Made by a program: the position numbers and the translations under genes
The notes under the pieces: model-generated
Databases searched by the model: none
Seen by the model: only the letters and a program-made list of their open reading frames with translations
Told to the model about the DNA's origin: nothing
Assembly (NCBI RefSeq): GCF_014698505.1
Contig: NZ_JACJTD010000025.1
Location: 1 to 64,000, forward strand
Length of the DNA: 64,000 bases
Origin: Nostoc foliaceum FACHB-393
GTDB taxonomy: Bacteria; Cyanobacteriota; Cyanobacteriia; Cyanobacteriales; Nostocaceae
Direction of reading: 5' to 3'
Shown here: positions 63,338-64,000 of the stretch, piece by piece
How positions within the stretch are numbered: the stretch's first letter is position 1
How the letters are laid out: every line of letters starts with the position of its first letter

Positions 63338-63394
63338 TTAACAAATAATTTTAAATTACGAATTACGAATTAGGCGAGTAGAGGTAATGTTTCT

Positions 63395-64000
63395 GTGAAT
63401 ATCGAACAATTGGTAGTTGATCTTAGTAAACAGGGTGTAAAGTTGTGGGTTGAAGGTGAGCAATTGCGTGTTAATGCTCCAAAAGGGGTATTGACACTAG
63501 AAACTCGTGACTTATTAGCTAAAAATAAAGCAGAACTTATCTTCTTGCTGCATGAAAAAAATGCGGACACCGATACAGATTTCCCCCCGATCAAAGCCGA
63601 GCGTCCTCAGAACTTACCTCTGTCTTTTGCCCAAGAACGACTCTGGTTATTAAACCAGTTGGAACCAGATAACCCCTCCTATAACGAACAAGCAGCTCTA
63701 AAACTTCACGGTAAATTGAACGTCGTGGCGTTAGAGCAAAGCCTCAACAAAATTATTGATCGCCACGAAGCTTTACGTACTAACTTCCGCACTATCAACG
63801 AGCAGCCAGTCCAGGTAATTACTGACAGCTTAAACTTAAATGTGCCAATAGTAGACTTATCAGAATTACCTGAAAGTGAAAGAGAAATCGCTTGCCAACA
63901 ATTAGCCACAACTGAAGCTAATCGACCCTTTGACCTTGCTAGTTCTCCTTTAATCCGAGCTTCTGTGGTTAAACTCACAGAGGTAGAACACGCTTTGGTA
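63395..64000 (+). CDS. nosC: NRPS, NosC-like: TubC docking domain and start of a C domain (runs off window)
   Basis: A GTG at 63395 is preceded by GAGG at 63381-63384; the frame is open to the window end (202 codons). Residues 1-52 (IEQLVVDLSKQGVKLWVEGE, LRVNAPKGVLTLETRDLLAK) form a TubC-type N-terminal docking domain, which receives an intermediate from the C-terminus of an upstream protein. From about 72 a condensation domain begins (LPLSFAQERLWLLNQLEPDN, RHEALRTNFRTI). The gap to the PKS stop is 57 bases with ATTACGA tandem units. It fits NosC, the NRPS after NosB, but the specificity lies outside the window. Confidence 0.85.
   Translation, partial: MNIEQLVVDLSKQGVKLWVEGEQLRVNAPKGVLTLETRDLLAKNKAELIFLLHEKNADTDTDFPPIKAERPQNLPLSFAQERLWLLNQLEPDNPSYNEQAALKLHGKLNVVALEQSLNKIIDRHEALRTNFRTINEQPVQVITDSLNLNVPIVDLSELPESEREIACQQLATTEANRPFDLASSPLIRASVVKLTEVEHALV

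Overview
The window is chromosomal DNA of a filamentous heterocystous cyanobacterium, most likely a Nostoc. Evidence: many GCGATCGC (HIP1) octamers, tandem 7-8 bp repeats, several families of small dispersed repeats, cyanobacterial families (DUF1824, DUF3131, TIGR04376-like, NB-ARC/WD40 proteins), and a large NRPS/PKS locus whose module order and A-domain pockets match nostopeptolide synthetase.

Layout. 1-155: end of an rRNA operon (5S gene and terminator). 197-1830: an IS4-family insertion sequence with a broken transposase. 2050-3880: a DUF5895-like protein and a HAD hydrolase. 4210-9003: a same-strand group (ThDP-dependent synthase, KAS III-like enzyme, SGNH hydrolase, methyltransferase-like protein) behind a perfect 22-bp palindrome. 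9049-12624: a STAND ATPase with 14 WD40 repeats. 13001-14483: two small ribbon-helix-helix genes in inverted orientation and a hairpin-rich repeat element. 14877-18227: SPFH protein, DUF1824 protein, ABC-F ATPase. 18827-21511: glycine-zipper protein, degenerate ABC permease, coiled-coil protein. 21661-29189: two DUF3131 proteins (three domain copies) and a cellulose-synthase-like GT2, separated by a toxin-antitoxin/Uma2 relic. 29500-37773: a partner-switching set (STAS antagonist, receiver-PP2C phosphatase, RsbW-like kinase), a 1558-residue hybrid histidine kinase and an outer-membrane barrel. 38455-41040: a third ribbon-helix-helix protein and a two-component pair with a relic kinase between them. 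41785-43812: glycogen debranching enzyme. 44339-46255: two small unknown proteins and repeat-rich spacer. 46554-64000: tetramodular NRPS, monomodular PKS and the start of the next NRPS.

How the genes work together. The NRPS line is predicted to load Ile, Ser, (methyl)Pro and Leu after an N-terminal starter condensation domain. The PKS adds a malonate unit and the product passes to the next NRPS through a TubC-type docking domain. This is the NosA-NosB-NosC order of the nostopeptolides. The DUF3131, GT2, outer-membrane barrel and signalling genes look like an exopolysaccharide/surface locus with its own control circuit, which is inference from proximity.

The most unusual feature is how often small repeats have entered coding sequence. 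A 24-bp repeat family lies in frame in both the STAND ATPase and the third adenylation domain of the NRPS. Two other repeats sit nested inside tandem 7-8 bp arrays within the NRPS and PKS genes, again preserving frame. A related repeat has broken the transposase. At least five short inverted-repeat elements of MITE type occupy the spacers.
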